From assembly GCF_900104525.1 (NCBI RefSeq), contig NZ_LT629711.1, forward strand, positions 3,596,001 through 3,660,000: DNA of 64,000 bases. The letters are read 5' to 3'. Below, piece by piece: positions 48,493 to 56,759 of the stretch. The stretch is from Pedococcus dokdonensis (GTDB lineage Bacteria > Actinomycetota > Actinomycetes > Actinomycetales > Dermatophilaceae). Numbering within the stretch: the first letter of the stretch is position 1; the number at the start of each line of letters is the position of its first letter. Position numbers and translations under genes: made by a program. The notes under the pieces are model-generated. The model was not told the origin of the DNA, ran no database searches, and saw nothing but the letters and a program-made list of their open reading frames with translations.

Positions 48493-49775
48493 GCGCGTGC
48501 GCCGTGCCTGCCGGCTACCAGGTGGGCCACGGTGGATGCCCCGGTCAGCACCAGGACGATGGTGGCCATGGGGACGGCGGTGTCCTGGCCCCCCAGTGCG
48601 GCCAAGGGGGCGATGGTGCCGGCCATCACCCACTGCAGGAAGCCCAACAGCGCCGATCCCGTTCCCGGGTGGCGGGGCACGGCGGCGGAAGCGAGGGCGC
48701 CCGCGTTCGGGCCCACGAGTCCCTGCCCGGTCATCAGGACGAAGAAGCCCCCGAGGGCCACGGGGAGAGGCATCGAGAACCACCCGGCCCCGACGGCCAG
48801 CACGGTGCCGGCCACGCCGGTGGCGGCGAGTCCAACCGTGATGAAGGTCCGGGCGGGGATTCGGTGGGCGTACCGGGCGGCGACCAGTGCCGCGGCTGTC
48901 ATGCCGGCTGCGTTGGCTGCGAAGTCGACCGAGTACTGAACCGGCGTCAACCCGTTCATCGACTGGAGCACGTAGGCGGAGGTGGCCACGTAGGCGAAGG
49001 TGGTGCCCATCGAGAACGCGAACACCACCAGGTGGCCGCTGAACACGCGCGAGGACAGCACCTGCCCGGTCGCACCCAGGGTCCGCCTCAGGCCACCGCC
49101 CTGACGTCGTGCGACGGGAAGGGTCTCCGGCACCGCGACCGCGACGGCGGCCAGCATCACGGCAGCCAAGGCGGCGACCACCCAGAACGAGACCCGCCAG
49201 CTGGACACCGACAGGACCAGCGCGCCGAGCAGGGGCCCGACGACCGGGGCGGTCCCCGCGACGGCGGCGACCACGTTCATCGCACGAACCATCCGTGCAC
49301 CCTCGGTGAGGTCGACGACCACGGACCGCGCGATGACCATGGCCCACCCGCCGGCGAACCCTTGCACCAGCCGGGCGGTCATCATCACTGAAACGGTCGG
49401 GCTGAACGCGCACACCACGGACGCGACGACCAATGCCACCAACGCCGCGAGGAGGGGGCGGCGACGGCCGACCCGGTCCGAGAACGGTCCACCGGCCAGC
49501 TGCCCCAGAGCCATGCCGACGAAGAACGTGGTCAGGGTCAGCTGGACCTGCGTCGCGGGTGCGGCGAAGTCATGCCCCACCAGCGGGAAGGCAGGGACGT
49601 ACATGTCGGTCGCCAGCGGTGCGATGGCGGTGATCAGCACGATCGTCGTCAGCACCGACGCCGACAGCCCCGCAGCCGCAGCCGACCTCGGTCGCGTTGG
49701 CGGACGCGATGCCGGCCGCGAAGGTGCCGGGCCCAGGGGGGTGTCGGGTCGCTGCAGAACTGGCATGTCTTCCAT
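48489..49775 (-). CDS. Bcr/CflA-type MFS drug-efflux transporter
   Basis: A 428-residue, 12-helix exporter. TM1 LTTIVLITAIAPLATDMYVP with the family Asp, loop motif GGPFSDRVGRRRPLLAALV, and AVAGTAPVVGPLLGALVL (antiporter motif C) identify the Bcr/CflA (chloramphenicol/bicyclomycin) group. The frame is open to 49919, but ATG 49775 (MEDMPVLQ) is the first plausible start; a second ATG at 49766 is possible. It is divergent from an XRE regulator 94 bp away that probably controls it. Confidence 0.88.
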   Translation of the reverse strand: MEDMPVLQRPDTPLGPAPSRPASRPPTRPRSAAAAGLSASVLTTIVLITAIAPLATDMYVPAFPLVGHDFAAPATQVQLTLTTFFVGMALGQLAGGPFSDRVGRRRPLLAALVALVVASVVCAFSPTVSVMMTARLVQGFAGGWAMVIARSVVVDLTEGARMVRAMNVVAAVAGTAPVVGPLLGALVLSVSSWRVSFWVVAALAAVMLAAVAVAVPETLPVARRQGGGLRRTLGATGQVLSSRVFSGHLVVFAFSMGTTFAYVATSAYVLQSMNGLTPVQYSVDFAANAAGMTAAALVAARYAHRIPARTFITVGLAATGVAGTVLAVGAGWFSMPLPVALGGFFVLMTGQGLVGPNAGALASAAVPRHPGTGSALLGFLQWVMAGTIAPLAALGGQDTAVPMATIVLVLTGASTVAHLVAGRHGARA

Positions 49776-49855
49776 GCAACCGGTGACCGCTGGCGCGAGG
49801 AAGTCACGCTCGTGACGTGTACCAGCAGGGCATCCCTGGCCGGCCGCAGCGCAGG

Positions 49856-49861
49856 TACCGT
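49856..49861 (+). promoter_or_regulatory. -10 box TACCGT of the XRE regulator
   Basis: TACCGT ends 8 nt before ATG 49870; leaderless or near-leaderless. Confidence 0.4.
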
Positions 49862-49869
49862 CAGCCGGT

Positions 49870-50754
49870 ATGGACAACCGGTCAGAAGTGCGTGAGTTCC
49901 TCAGCTCGCGCCGTGCCAAGCTGGTCCCTCGGGACGTCGGGCTCCCTGACGTGGGGCAGCGCCGGGTTCCCGGACTGCGACGCGGCGAAGTCGCCGCCCT
50001 GGCGGGGGTCAGCGTGGAGTACTACTCCAAGCTCGAACGAGGCGCCCTGGGCGGGGTGAGCACGTCGGTGCTGGATGCCATTGCCCGCGCCCTGCGCCTG
50101 GACGACGCTGAACGCAGCCACCTGTTCAACCTCGCTCGGGCTGCGGACGGAACCACCTCCATGCTCCGGCCGCGGCGCCGCAGCCGGTCCTGGGCTCCTC
50201 GACCCAGCCTGACGTGGGTGCTGGACGGCATCACGGGGGGGCCGGCCCTGGTGCGCAACGGGCGCATGGACCTGCTGGCCACCAACCCACTCGGGCGAGC
50301 GATGCACGCCTCGCTGTACGAACGTTCCCCCGGGCAGGTCCCGAACTTCGCCCGCTACACGTTCCTCGACGAGGACTCCCACCGGTTCTACCCCGACTGG
50401 GACACCGCCGCCGACACGGCCGTCGCCATCCTGCGCACGGAGGCCGGCCGTGACCCCCACGACGCGCTCATGCACGACCTGGTCGGCGAGCTGGCCACTC
50501 GCAGCACGGACTTCCGGCGGCGCTGGTCCAGCCACGACGTGCGCCTCCACGGCGCCGGAACCAAGATGTTCCACCACACGGCGGTCGGTGACCTCGAGCT
50601 CGCGTACGAGAGCCTCGACATGGTCTCCGACCCGGGGCTCACCCTCACCCTCTACGCAGCCGAACCGGCGTCCCCGTCCGCACACGCACTGGCCCTGCTG
50701 GGCTCGCTGGCCGCGACCACTGGCCACGTGGAGTCGGGGGCCCACCAAGGATGA
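49870..50754 (+). CDS. XRE-family regulator with MmyB-like ligand domain
   Basis: A 294-residue transcription factor. N-terminal HTH_31 with GQRRVPGLRRGEVAALAGVS and VEYYSKLERGALGGVSTSVL (about 28-67), then the MmyB ligand-binding domain (about 105-285) recognisable by LVRNGRMDLLATNPLGRAM and PNFARYTFLDE. Such proteins usually stand divergent to a reductase or exporter gene and sense small molecules, possibly fatty acids. Likely regulator of the MFS-lipoprotein operon. Confidence 0.92.
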   Translation: MDNRSEVREFLSSRRAKLVPRDVGLPDVGQRRVPGLRRGEVAALAGVSVEYYSKLERGALGGVSTSVLDAIARALRLDDAERSHLFNLARAADGTTSMLRPRRRSRSWAPRPSLTWVLDGITGGPALVRNGRMDLLATNPLGRAMHASLYERSPGQVPNFARYTFLDEDSHRFYPDWDTAADTAVAILRTEAGRDPHDALMHDLVGELATRSTDFRRRWSSHDVRLHGAGTKMFHHTAVGDLELAYESLDMVSDPGLTLTLYAAEPASPSAHALALLGSLAATTGHVESGAHQG

Positions 50755-51058
50755 GTCCGGGCTCGACACGCCCACGTAGCGAGCGGCGGCAGGGCGCCAC
50801 GCCGTGGTCAGCCCACGAGCCCGTGGCCCGCCGTGAGGTGGACGGGCGCCCCGTCGTCACCTGCTCTTGACAATGCTGCTGACTGCGCTCAATATTGAGT
50901 GCAGTCATATTAGTGGTCATCGCCGACCCCATGACGGTCGAAGCAAGAGCCTCGTTCGACGGCGCGTGCGGCAACACCGCGGTGCCAGTCCTGGGAGCGT
51001 GCTGGCCCGCGCATCGCCGGGCAGCCCGAGCCGCCGTCAGCGAACCTCGAGGAGCGTC
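50755..51058. other. 304-bp intergenic region with promoter and operator
   Basis: No gene seen. It contains the promoter/operator at 50866-50905 and a 150-bp leader before the hydrolase remnant. Short open frames here show no family features. Confidence 0.6.
50866..50905 (+). promoter_or_regulatory. Promoter with overlapping TetR-type operator
   Basis: TTGACA (50866-50871), 17-nt spacer, CAATAT (50889-50894). The dyad GACTGC-G-CTCAATATTGAG-T-GCAGTC covers 50880-50905 with one mismatched pair and overlaps the -10 box. Likely controlled by the TetR at 52755, the last gene of the operon it drives. Confidence 0.82.
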
Positions 51059-51959
51059 ATCATCACCACCAACAGCGGCACCGCCGGCCCGGACATCACG
51101 TCGTACGCAGACGCGCCAACCAAGACGATCGACGTCATGGGCACGTCGATCGCCTATCGCGAGCTGGGACCTCGCGGCGGCATCCCGGTCGTCTTCTTCG
51201 TGCACCTGGCCGCGACCCTGGACAACTGGGACCCGCGGATCATCGACCCGATCGCAGCCAACCGGCACGTCATCACCTTCGACCAGCACGGGGTGGGTGC
51301 CTCGGGTGGCAGGGTTCGCCCCATCCTCGAAGAGGCAGCGGACGACGCCTACGACTTCATCACCTCGCTCGGCCACTCCGAGGTCGACGTCTTCTCGTTC
51401 TCGATGGGCGGCATGATCGCGCAGGACCTCGTGGTGAAGCACCCTGAGGTCGTGCGCAAGCTGGTCCTGACCGGCACCGGGCCTCGGGGGGGCAAGGACA
51501 TGGACAAGGTCGACCGCGTCACCTACGTCGACATCCTGCGTGCCACGTTGACCCGCTCGGACCCCAAGGAGTTCTTGTTCTTCAACCGGGACGCGGTCGG
51601 AAAGCGTGCCGGCAAGGAGTTCGTGCAGCGCCTGCGCGAGCGGACCGTCGACCGCGACAAGGACATGAGTCTCCGCGGGTTCCAGACGCAGCTCTCAGCC
51701 ATCAAGAAGTACGGCCGCTCGGCCCCGTCCGACCTGTCCGTCGTGACCCAGCCGACACTCATCGCCAAACGGTGACCACGACCGTATGGTGCCGTCGGTC
51801 CTTTCCGAGGACCTGCACCGACGCATCGCCGGCTCGGAGCTGATCATCTACCCCAACTCCGGCCACGGGGGCATCTTCCAGTACCACGAGCAGTTCGCGC
51901 CGGTCGCCGTCGAGTTCCTCGGCAGTGCGTCGATCAGCGAGGGCGTGGTGCAGCCTTGA
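51059..51959 (+). pseudogene. Alpha/beta hydrolase with a +1 frameshift
   Basis: About 300 codons if repaired. The intact part has the oxyanion region VVFFVHLAATLDNWD, FDQHGVGASGG and nucleophile elbow FSFSMGGM. It stops at TGA 51773 after TLIAKR. Removing one A from the AAA at 51767-51769 gives IANGDHDRMVPSVLSE and NSGHGGIFQYHEQF, i.e. the catalytic Asp and His, ending at TGA 51957. So as written the catalytic triad is split. The true start is also unclear: a GAGGAG site stands 4 nt before ATC 51059, and the first in-frame ATG is 51138, inside the conserved region. Mutated gene or sequence error. Confidence 0.8.
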
Positions 51960-52744
51960 GCGAGCCGACACCCTCCTTCGTCAGGCACTTCAGCTCATCG
52001 ATCCTGCTGTGGGTGCGCCAGGACCAGCCACGCGCGGCCGGCATGGCCCACTGGAGAGGGCCGCACTCGGGCATCATCGCCGCGACCCCCGGCCTGCACG
52101 AGTACCGCCAGGTGCACCTCGCCGCCGACAACCCCGGCCGCTGGGCGCCATCGACGGACATCGAGACGGAGATCCCGAGCGAGCGCAAGATCGACGGGAT
52201 CGCCGAGGTCACGTTCCAGTCCGCACTGGCACCGCTGAGGGGCCGGGCGCAGACGCAGCTGGCCTACAAGGACGAGGTGAACGTCTTCCGCCGCACCCTG
52301 CTCTATGCGGGCGCGCCCGGCACCTCGCGTTGGTACGACGTCGGCGGCGACGACGCCCATGGGGCCGAGAGCTCGGTCGTGCTCTACCTGCGTCGCCGCA
52401 AGGGCGCACAAGGCTTCGGCAAGTTCGTCCGCAAGACCCTCGTTCCTGCGCTGGCTCCCAGCGACGGCCTCGCCGGACTCCGCAGCCAGACGTTCCTGCC
52501 ATGGAGCGAAAGGATGTGGGACACACCTGACGTGGCCCACGACAACCCGCTGGACCAGCGCTTCCACGCATCGGTCATGCTGGCGTTCGCCGATGAAGCC
52601 GCACGCTCGACCTTCCTCGCGAATTCCGCGGAGTTGAACGAGATCATGAGGCCCAAGGTTTCTGCTGTCCACGCGTACGACGTGGAGACGACGCTGACGT
52701 TCGTCAAGGACGGCGAGGTGCTCGCAGAGCCACAGGAGAACTAG
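51956..52744 (+). CDS. EthD-domain protein
   Basis: A 262-residue protein made of two dimeric alpha/beta-barrel (EthD-like) halves. GMAHWRGPHSGIIAATPGLH near residue 29 matches the EthD pattern (W..HGP....PGL..Y), and a second half ends LANSAELNEIMRPKVSAVH. EthD proteins accompany degradative or monooxygenase systems. Start TTG 51956 shares TTGA with the repaired hydrolase stop, itself support for the frameshift reading. Operon: hydrolase, EthD, TetR. Confidence 0.78.
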   Translation: MSEPTPSFVRHFSSSILLWVRQDQPRAAGMAHWRGPHSGIIAATPGLHEYRQVHLAADNPGRWAPSTDIETEIPSERKIDGIAEVTFQSALAPLRGRAQTQLAYKDEVNVFRRTLLYAGAPGTSRWYDVGGDDAHGAESSVVLYLRRRKGAQGFGKFVRKTLVPALAPSDGLAGLRSQTFLPWSERMWDTPDVAHDNPLDQRFHASVMLAFADEAARSTFLANSAELNEIMRPKVSAVHAYDVETTLTFVKDGEVLAEPQEN

Positions 52745-52754
52745 AGGAGCGGGC

Positions 52755-53360
52755 GTGACGGAATCACCGACCATGGGGCGGCGCGAACGCAACAAGCAGG
52801 CCAAGCTCGAACGCATCCTCGCCGCCGCCGGCAGCCTGCTGGCGGAGCGCAGCATCGACGAGGTCACGACGCAGGAGGTGGCGGAGGCAGCCGACATCGC
52901 CACCGGCACCCTGTTCCTGTATGCCAAGACCAAGGGCGAGCTGCTGCTCATGGTGCAGAACGCCCACTACCGCCAGGCCCTCGATCGTGGCATGGCGCGA
53001 GCAGCGCGGCTCGAGGAGCCCCTCGAAGCGGTCATGGCGATCCTGCGCCCGATCATTGACTGCAACCGCGCTCAGCGGGACAACGGCGTGGCATACCTTC
53101 GGGAGATCACCTTCGGAGACTCCGCCGAAGCGCATCGGGCCGAGGCCCTGACGATCGTCCAGGAGACGGAGGTCGCGGTGGCGGCGGTGATCGGACGGAC
53201 GAGCAGTGCAGGTGCCGCCGGCGTCGCGGCCCACCTGATCAACGGAGCCATGCTGCTCGCCCTGGCGGGAGCCGGCGATGCAGACAACGACGCCGTGGCG
53301 GCTGAGGTCCGACAGGGCGTCGAGCTCGTGCTCCGCTGTCCTCCTCCGCTGCCCGCCTGA
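52755..53360 (+). CDS. TetR-family regulator
   Basis: A 201-residue repressor. HTH: SIDEVTTQEVAEAADIATGT followed by LFLYAKTKGELLLMVQNAHY (about 33-72). GTG 52755 follows GAGGAGCGGGC. It is the third gene of the hydrolase-EthD operon and the natural ligand of the operator at 50880-50905. Confidence 0.9.
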   Translation: MTESPTMGRRERNKQAKLERILAAAGSLLAERSIDEVTTQEVAEAADIATGTLFLYAKTKGELLLMVQNAHYRQALDRGMARAARLEEPLEAVMAILRPIIDCNRAQRDNGVAYLREITFGDSAEAHRAEALTIVQETEVAVAAVIGRTSSAGAAGVAAHLINGAMLLALAGAGDADNDAVAAEVRQGVELVLRCPPPLPA

Positions 53361-53400
53361 TCCTGAGCGGCCCCCTTGGCGCCGTGCGATGCTGGCCGGC

Positions 53401-54303
53401 ATGCGCTTCTCGATCTGGCCCGACCTCGACGAGCCCTGGCCGGAGCTGCGCCGGCTGGTGGCGCACGCCGACGCCGGCGGCTGGGACGCCGTCTACGTCG
53501 AGGACCACTTCATCGTGCACAGCGACCAGGACGCCCCGCTCATGGAGGCGACCGGCACCCTCGCGGCGCTCGCCGCCGCGACCGAGCGGATCAAGCTGGG
53601 GACGCTCGTCCTGTCGGTCACCTACCGACACCCGGCCGTCATCGCCAACTGGGCCGCCACGGTCGACCAGCTCAGTGCCGGCCGGCTCGTCCTCGGGCTG
53701 GGGGCCGGGTGGGAGGAGCACGAGCACGCGGCCTACGGGTTGGCGCTGGGTCCGCCGGGCGAGCGGGTCGACCGGTTCATCGAGGGGCTTGCGGTCGTCC
53801 AGGGCCTGCTCACCCAGCCCCGCACGACGGTGGAGGGCCGCTACTTCCAGGTGCGGGACGCGGCCTGTGAGCCCAAGCCCCACCAGGACCGTGTGCCGAT
53901 CCTGGTGGGGGCCAAGGGTTCTCGGATGCTGGGCGTGGTCGCCGAGAGTGCCGACCGCTGGAACATGTGGGGGAGCCCCGGGCAGGTGGCCGACAAGGCG
54001 GCCGTCCTGGACGCCCACTGCGAGCGGCTGGGCCGCGACCCCCGGAGCATCGAGCGGTCCACCCAGGCGATGCTCTGCGTCACCGATGACCGTGCGGCCG
54101 CGCGCGCCTTCCTGGACCAGCACGCCTCGACCGGCCGGGCCGCGATCGCGGGGTCCGCTGCCGAGGTCGCCCACGCGGTGGCCGGCTACGCCGAGGTCGG
54201 CGTCGACGAGTTCATCGTCCTGACCAGCGATCTCGGCCGTGGCGATCAGCGCCTCGACACGCTCGATGCCCTGTGGGCGGCGCTGGTGGCCACCCAGGAC
54301 TGA
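53401..54303 (+). CDS. LLM-class F420-dependent oxidoreductase
   Basis: A 300-residue luciferase-like TIM-barrel enzyme. Features: HADAGGWDAVYVEDHFIVH, TERIKLGTLVLSVTYRHPAV, SAGRLVLGLGAGWEEHEHAA and VPILVGAKGSRMLGVVAESA. Such enzymes in actinobacteria mostly use coenzyme F420 to reduce or oxidise alcohols, enones or nitro compounds. ATG 53401 is chosen; ATG 53389 would add four residues. Substrate unknown; it shares the strand but probably not the operon of the TetR upstream (40 bp). Confidence 0.88.
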   Translation: MRFSIWPDLDEPWPELRRLVAHADAGGWDAVYVEDHFIVHSDQDAPLMEATGTLAALAAATERIKLGTLVLSVTYRHPAVIANWAATVDQLSAGRLVLGLGAGWEEHEHAAYGLALGPPGERVDRFIEGLAVVQGLLTQPRTTVEGRYFQVRDAACEPKPHQDRVPILVGAKGSRMLGVVAESADRWNMWGSPGQVADKAAVLDAHCERLGRDPRSIERSTQAMLCVTDDRAAARAFLDQHASTGRAAIAGSAAEVAHAVAGYAEVGVDEFIVLTSDLGRGDQRLDTLDALWAALVATQD

Positions 54304-54310
54304 GCGGTCC

Positions 54311-54886
54311 CTAGCCCAGGCGGTCGAGGAAGGCGAGCGAGCGCTCGACGACCAGCTTGGTGGCGCCCTCGTCGTACGCGGCGAGCGAGCTGTCCGTGAA
54401 CAGGTGGCCGTCTCCGGGGTAGAGGAACAGCTCCACCTCGTCGTGCGAGTCGAGGAAGGGCTGAGCCATCTCGAGGTCGCCGGCGTCGATGAACTCGGGG
54501 TCGGCGTCCATCGCGTGCACCTGCGCGGGCGTGCCGTCCGGCCATGCGCCGAACTCCGACGGCTCGATCACCCCGTGGTAGAACAGCCCACCCAGCGCGC
54601 CCGGACGGTTCTGCACGAGCCACTGGGCCGCCATCACGCCGAGGGAGAGACCGGCATACACGATCTCCTGGGGCAGGTCGTCGGCCAAGCGGATGCCGCG
54701 CTGGCGCATCTCGTCGAACCCGACTTCGCGGCAGTAGACCGCCCCGTCCTCGATCGAGTCGAAGGTGCGGCCCTCGAAGAAGTCGGGCGCATGGACGGTG
54801 TGGCCGCCCTCGCGCAGCCGGTCGGCGAGCTCGAGGACGCCGGGCGTGAGCCCCTGGATGTGGTGGAGCAGCAGGATGTCGGTCAT
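54311..54886 (-). CDS. Dienelactone-hydrolase-like alpha/beta hydrolase
   Basis: A 191-residue protein. LLLHHIQGLTPGVLELADRL near residue 5, APDFFEGRTFDS, nucleophile elbow AGLSLGVMAAQWL and terminal DGHLF give the DLH family, but the nucleophile is Ser and not the Cys of true dienelactone hydrolases, so it is probably an esterase of unknown substrate. Convergent with the LLM gene, 7 bp apart. Confidence 0.8.
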   Translation of the reverse strand: MTDILLLHHIQGLTPGVLELADRLREGGHTVHAPDFFEGRTFDSIEDGAVYCREVGFDEMRQRGIRLADDLPQEIVYAGLSLGVMAAQWLVQNRPGALGGLFYHGVIEPSEFGAWPDGTPAQVHAMDADPEFIDAGDLEMAQPFLDSHDEVELFLYPGDGHLFTDSSLAAYDEGATKLVVERSLAFLDRLG

Positions 54887-54962
54887 ACCGCCACGCTACG
54901 GGCGGTTGCGGACGATCGCCGTCCTCTTCGGGTCAGGTCTCACAGCGAGGTGCGTCTGCGGC

Positions 54963-55463
54963 TTATCGCGGCCCACGTGCCCGCAGATCCCCGAGGTGCC
55001 GGGTCAGGACGCCGACGACGAACTCGTGGTCCTCGAGCTGGGGTAGCCCGGACACCCCGAACCAGCCCACCACTCCCGCGCCGGCGACGCGCAGGGGGAA
55101 GGCGCCTCCGGCGGCGGCATACTCGCTCGCTGGCAGGGCGAACCGGTCGGCCAGGGTGAAGCCCTCGTCGTGGCACAGCCGCGCCAGGTAGATGGAGGAG
55201 TGCTCGAACCGCATCACGACCCGGCCCTTGCGTCGCAGCCACACGTCGTTGTCGCGAGTCGACCCGGCGAGACCGCAGTGGAACAGCTGGTGGTCGCCGC
55301 GCCAGAGCCCGATCGAGATCGGGAGCTGTCCTTCCCTCGCTGCGCGGGCAGCCGAGGTGCCGATCTCGTATGCGGTGTCCTCGGTCAGGGATGGCAGCGT
55401 CAGCTCCCGCTCCTGTGCGGCCAGCGCATCGAGGGACGGCCAGGTGCTGGGGTCGGACGGCAT
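54963..55463 (-). CDS. UPF0303/HbpS-like heme-degrading domain protein
   Basis: A 166-residue protein of the UPF0303 group. SIGLWRGDHQLFHCGLAGST near residue 50, DNDVWLRRKGRVVMRFEHSS and FPLRVAGAGVVGWFGVSGLP near 118-137 are the family hallmarks, related to GlcG/HbpS proteins that bind heme or small ligands. Function of UPF0303 members is not known. Cytoplasmic, no signal sequence. Confidence 0.85.
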   Translation of the reverse strand: MPSDPSTWPSLDALAAQERELTLPSLTEDTAYEIGTSAARAAREGQLPISIGLWRGDHQLFHCGLAGSTRDNDVWLRRKGRVVMRFEHSSIYLARLCHDEGFTLADRFALPASEYAAAGGAFPLRVAGAGVVGWFGVSGLPQLEDHEFVVGVLTRHLGDLRARGPR

Positions 55464-55532
55464 CGGTTCGGTTCCTCGGGGCGCGGGGCAGCAGGCGGTC
55501 GGGCCTATCCTCCACCACCGCAGGGCAAGATG

Positions 55533-56666
55533 TCAGCGGCGGTTGGTCTGTGCGGTCCGCATGATGGCGTCGCGTAGCAGCTCCACGGCGTGCGCCCGTG
55601 CGCCCGCGAGGTCGGGCTCGGCGTCCAGCGCTGCCGCAGCGATCCGCGTCGGCCGCGGCCAGAGACTGCTTCGCAGGGCCAGCTCCGCCACGAACGCTGG
55701 GTGCGCCCCCCACCCGCCGCCGACGACCAGGAACTGGGGGTCGAGGAAACCCACGGCGGCGAGCAGCACTGCGGCCACGGCGTCGGCCAGGGCCGCGCGC
55801 AGTTGCGGTTGGTCGTCGATGGCGGCGACCACCGCACCCACGTCGACGGCGGTGGACCCAGGACGGCGCAGACCCAGCTGGGCGAACACCTCGGTGAACG
55901 GGATGCTCGAACGCCGGGCACCGGGCACCACGACGTGGGCGATCTCGCCGGCCAGCCCGGTGTGCCCTCGTCGGACCTCGCCGTCGCTCACGACCGCGCA
56001 GCCGAGCCCCTCTCCGAGGTGCAGGTAGACGAAGTCGCTCACGCCTGCTGCCGCTCCAGCCAGGGCCTCGGCCCGCGCAGCCCAGTTGACGTCGTTGTCC
56101 ACGACGACCGACCCGGAGGCGAGGCTACCCACGATGGAGACGGGGTCGAGGTCCCCCACCAGGAACGGCGCGTCGGGGATCTGGACCAGCCGGCCGCTGT
56201 GCCGGTCCACGGGGTCGGCGGCGCTGACCACCGCGACGGCCACGACACCGTCGGCGGCAGCGGCCACGCGCTTGCACGCGGTCCGCAGTGCGGCCGCCGC
56301 CTCGCCGGTGCGCGCGCCGGCCGCCAGGGCGATCTGCGACCGGGCTAGCGCAGTGCCCCGCGGATCGACCACCTCGGCCACCACCGCGGCGGGTGTGATG
56401 CTGACGGCCATCGCCGAGCCCTGTCCGGGTGCGACGGCGTAGTAGGAGCCGGATCGCCCGCGCCCGGACGTGCGCTCACCGGTGTCGGTCACGATCCCGA
56501 GGGCCTCCAGCCGTCGCATGCTCTCCGAGACGGTGGTCTTGGAGATGCCGCTGCGAGCCGCGATGTCGGCCCGCGTGATCCGGGCGTTCTCCATGAGCAG
56601 CTTCAGCACGGTGTCGTCGGTCACCGTGCGGACGAGGTCCAGCGACGGCTTGGCAGTCCAGGTCAC
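55533..56666 (-). CDS. ROK-family transcriptional regulator
   Basis: A 377-residue regulator. MarR-type HTH at the N-terminus (ARITRADIAARSGISKTTVS, about 28-47) and a ROK sugar-kinase-like domain with VVDNDVNWAARAEAL, HLGEGLGCAVVSDG and GHTGLAGEIAHVVV (about 190-255). The ROK cysteine zinc motif CxCGxxGC is absent (VPGARRSSIPF in its place), so zinc binding and kinase activity are unlikely. Divergent from the DUF1479 gene 93 bp away, which it probably controls in response to a sugar-like ligand. Confidence 0.9.
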   Translation of the reverse strand: MTWTAKPSLDLVRTVTDDTVLKLLMENARITRADIAARSGISKTTVSESMRRLEALGIVTDTGERTSGRGRSGSYYAVAPGQGSAMAVSITPAAVVAEVVDPRGTALARSQIALAAGARTGEAAAALRTACKRVAAAADGVVAVAVVSAADPVDRHSGRLVQIPDAPFLVGDLDPVSIVGSLASGSVVVDNDVNWAARAEALAGAAAGVSDFVYLHLGEGLGCAVVSDGEVRRGHTGLAGEIAHVVVPGARRSSIPFTEVFAQLGLRRPGSTAVDVGAVVAAIDDQPQLRAALADAVAAVLLAAVGFLDPQFLVVGGGWGAHPAFVAELALRSSLWPRPTRIAAAALDAEPDLAGARAHAVELLRDAIMRTAQTNRR

Positions 56667-56671
56667 GCCGC

Positions 56672-56745
56672 GAGTTTAGTCAGGGGTCTTGCCGAAAAGC
56701 CGCCCACGCGGCATACTCCTCTTAATCGTAAGGAGTCCTGACCAA
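56672..56745. promoter_or_regulatory. Divergent ROK/DUF1479 control region
   Basis: Half-sites GTCAGGGGTCTTGCC (about 56680) and GTAAGGAGTCCTGACC (about 56728) form an imperfect inverted pair; ACTCCT/AGGAGT is a second dyad inside. An exact copy of the dispersed 12-mer lies between (56704-56715). AAAGGAG at about 56745 is the ribosome site. Confidence 0.55.
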
Positions 56746-56759
56746 AGGAGAGCGGACCT

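Noticed and set aside
50867..51058. N-terminal extension of the hydrolase from ATG 50867
   Set aside because: The segment lies on the promoter and operator and has no hydrolase features.
54311..54886. True dienelactone hydrolase
   Set aside because: The nucleophile elbow has Ser (GLSLG), not the Cys of characterised enzymes.
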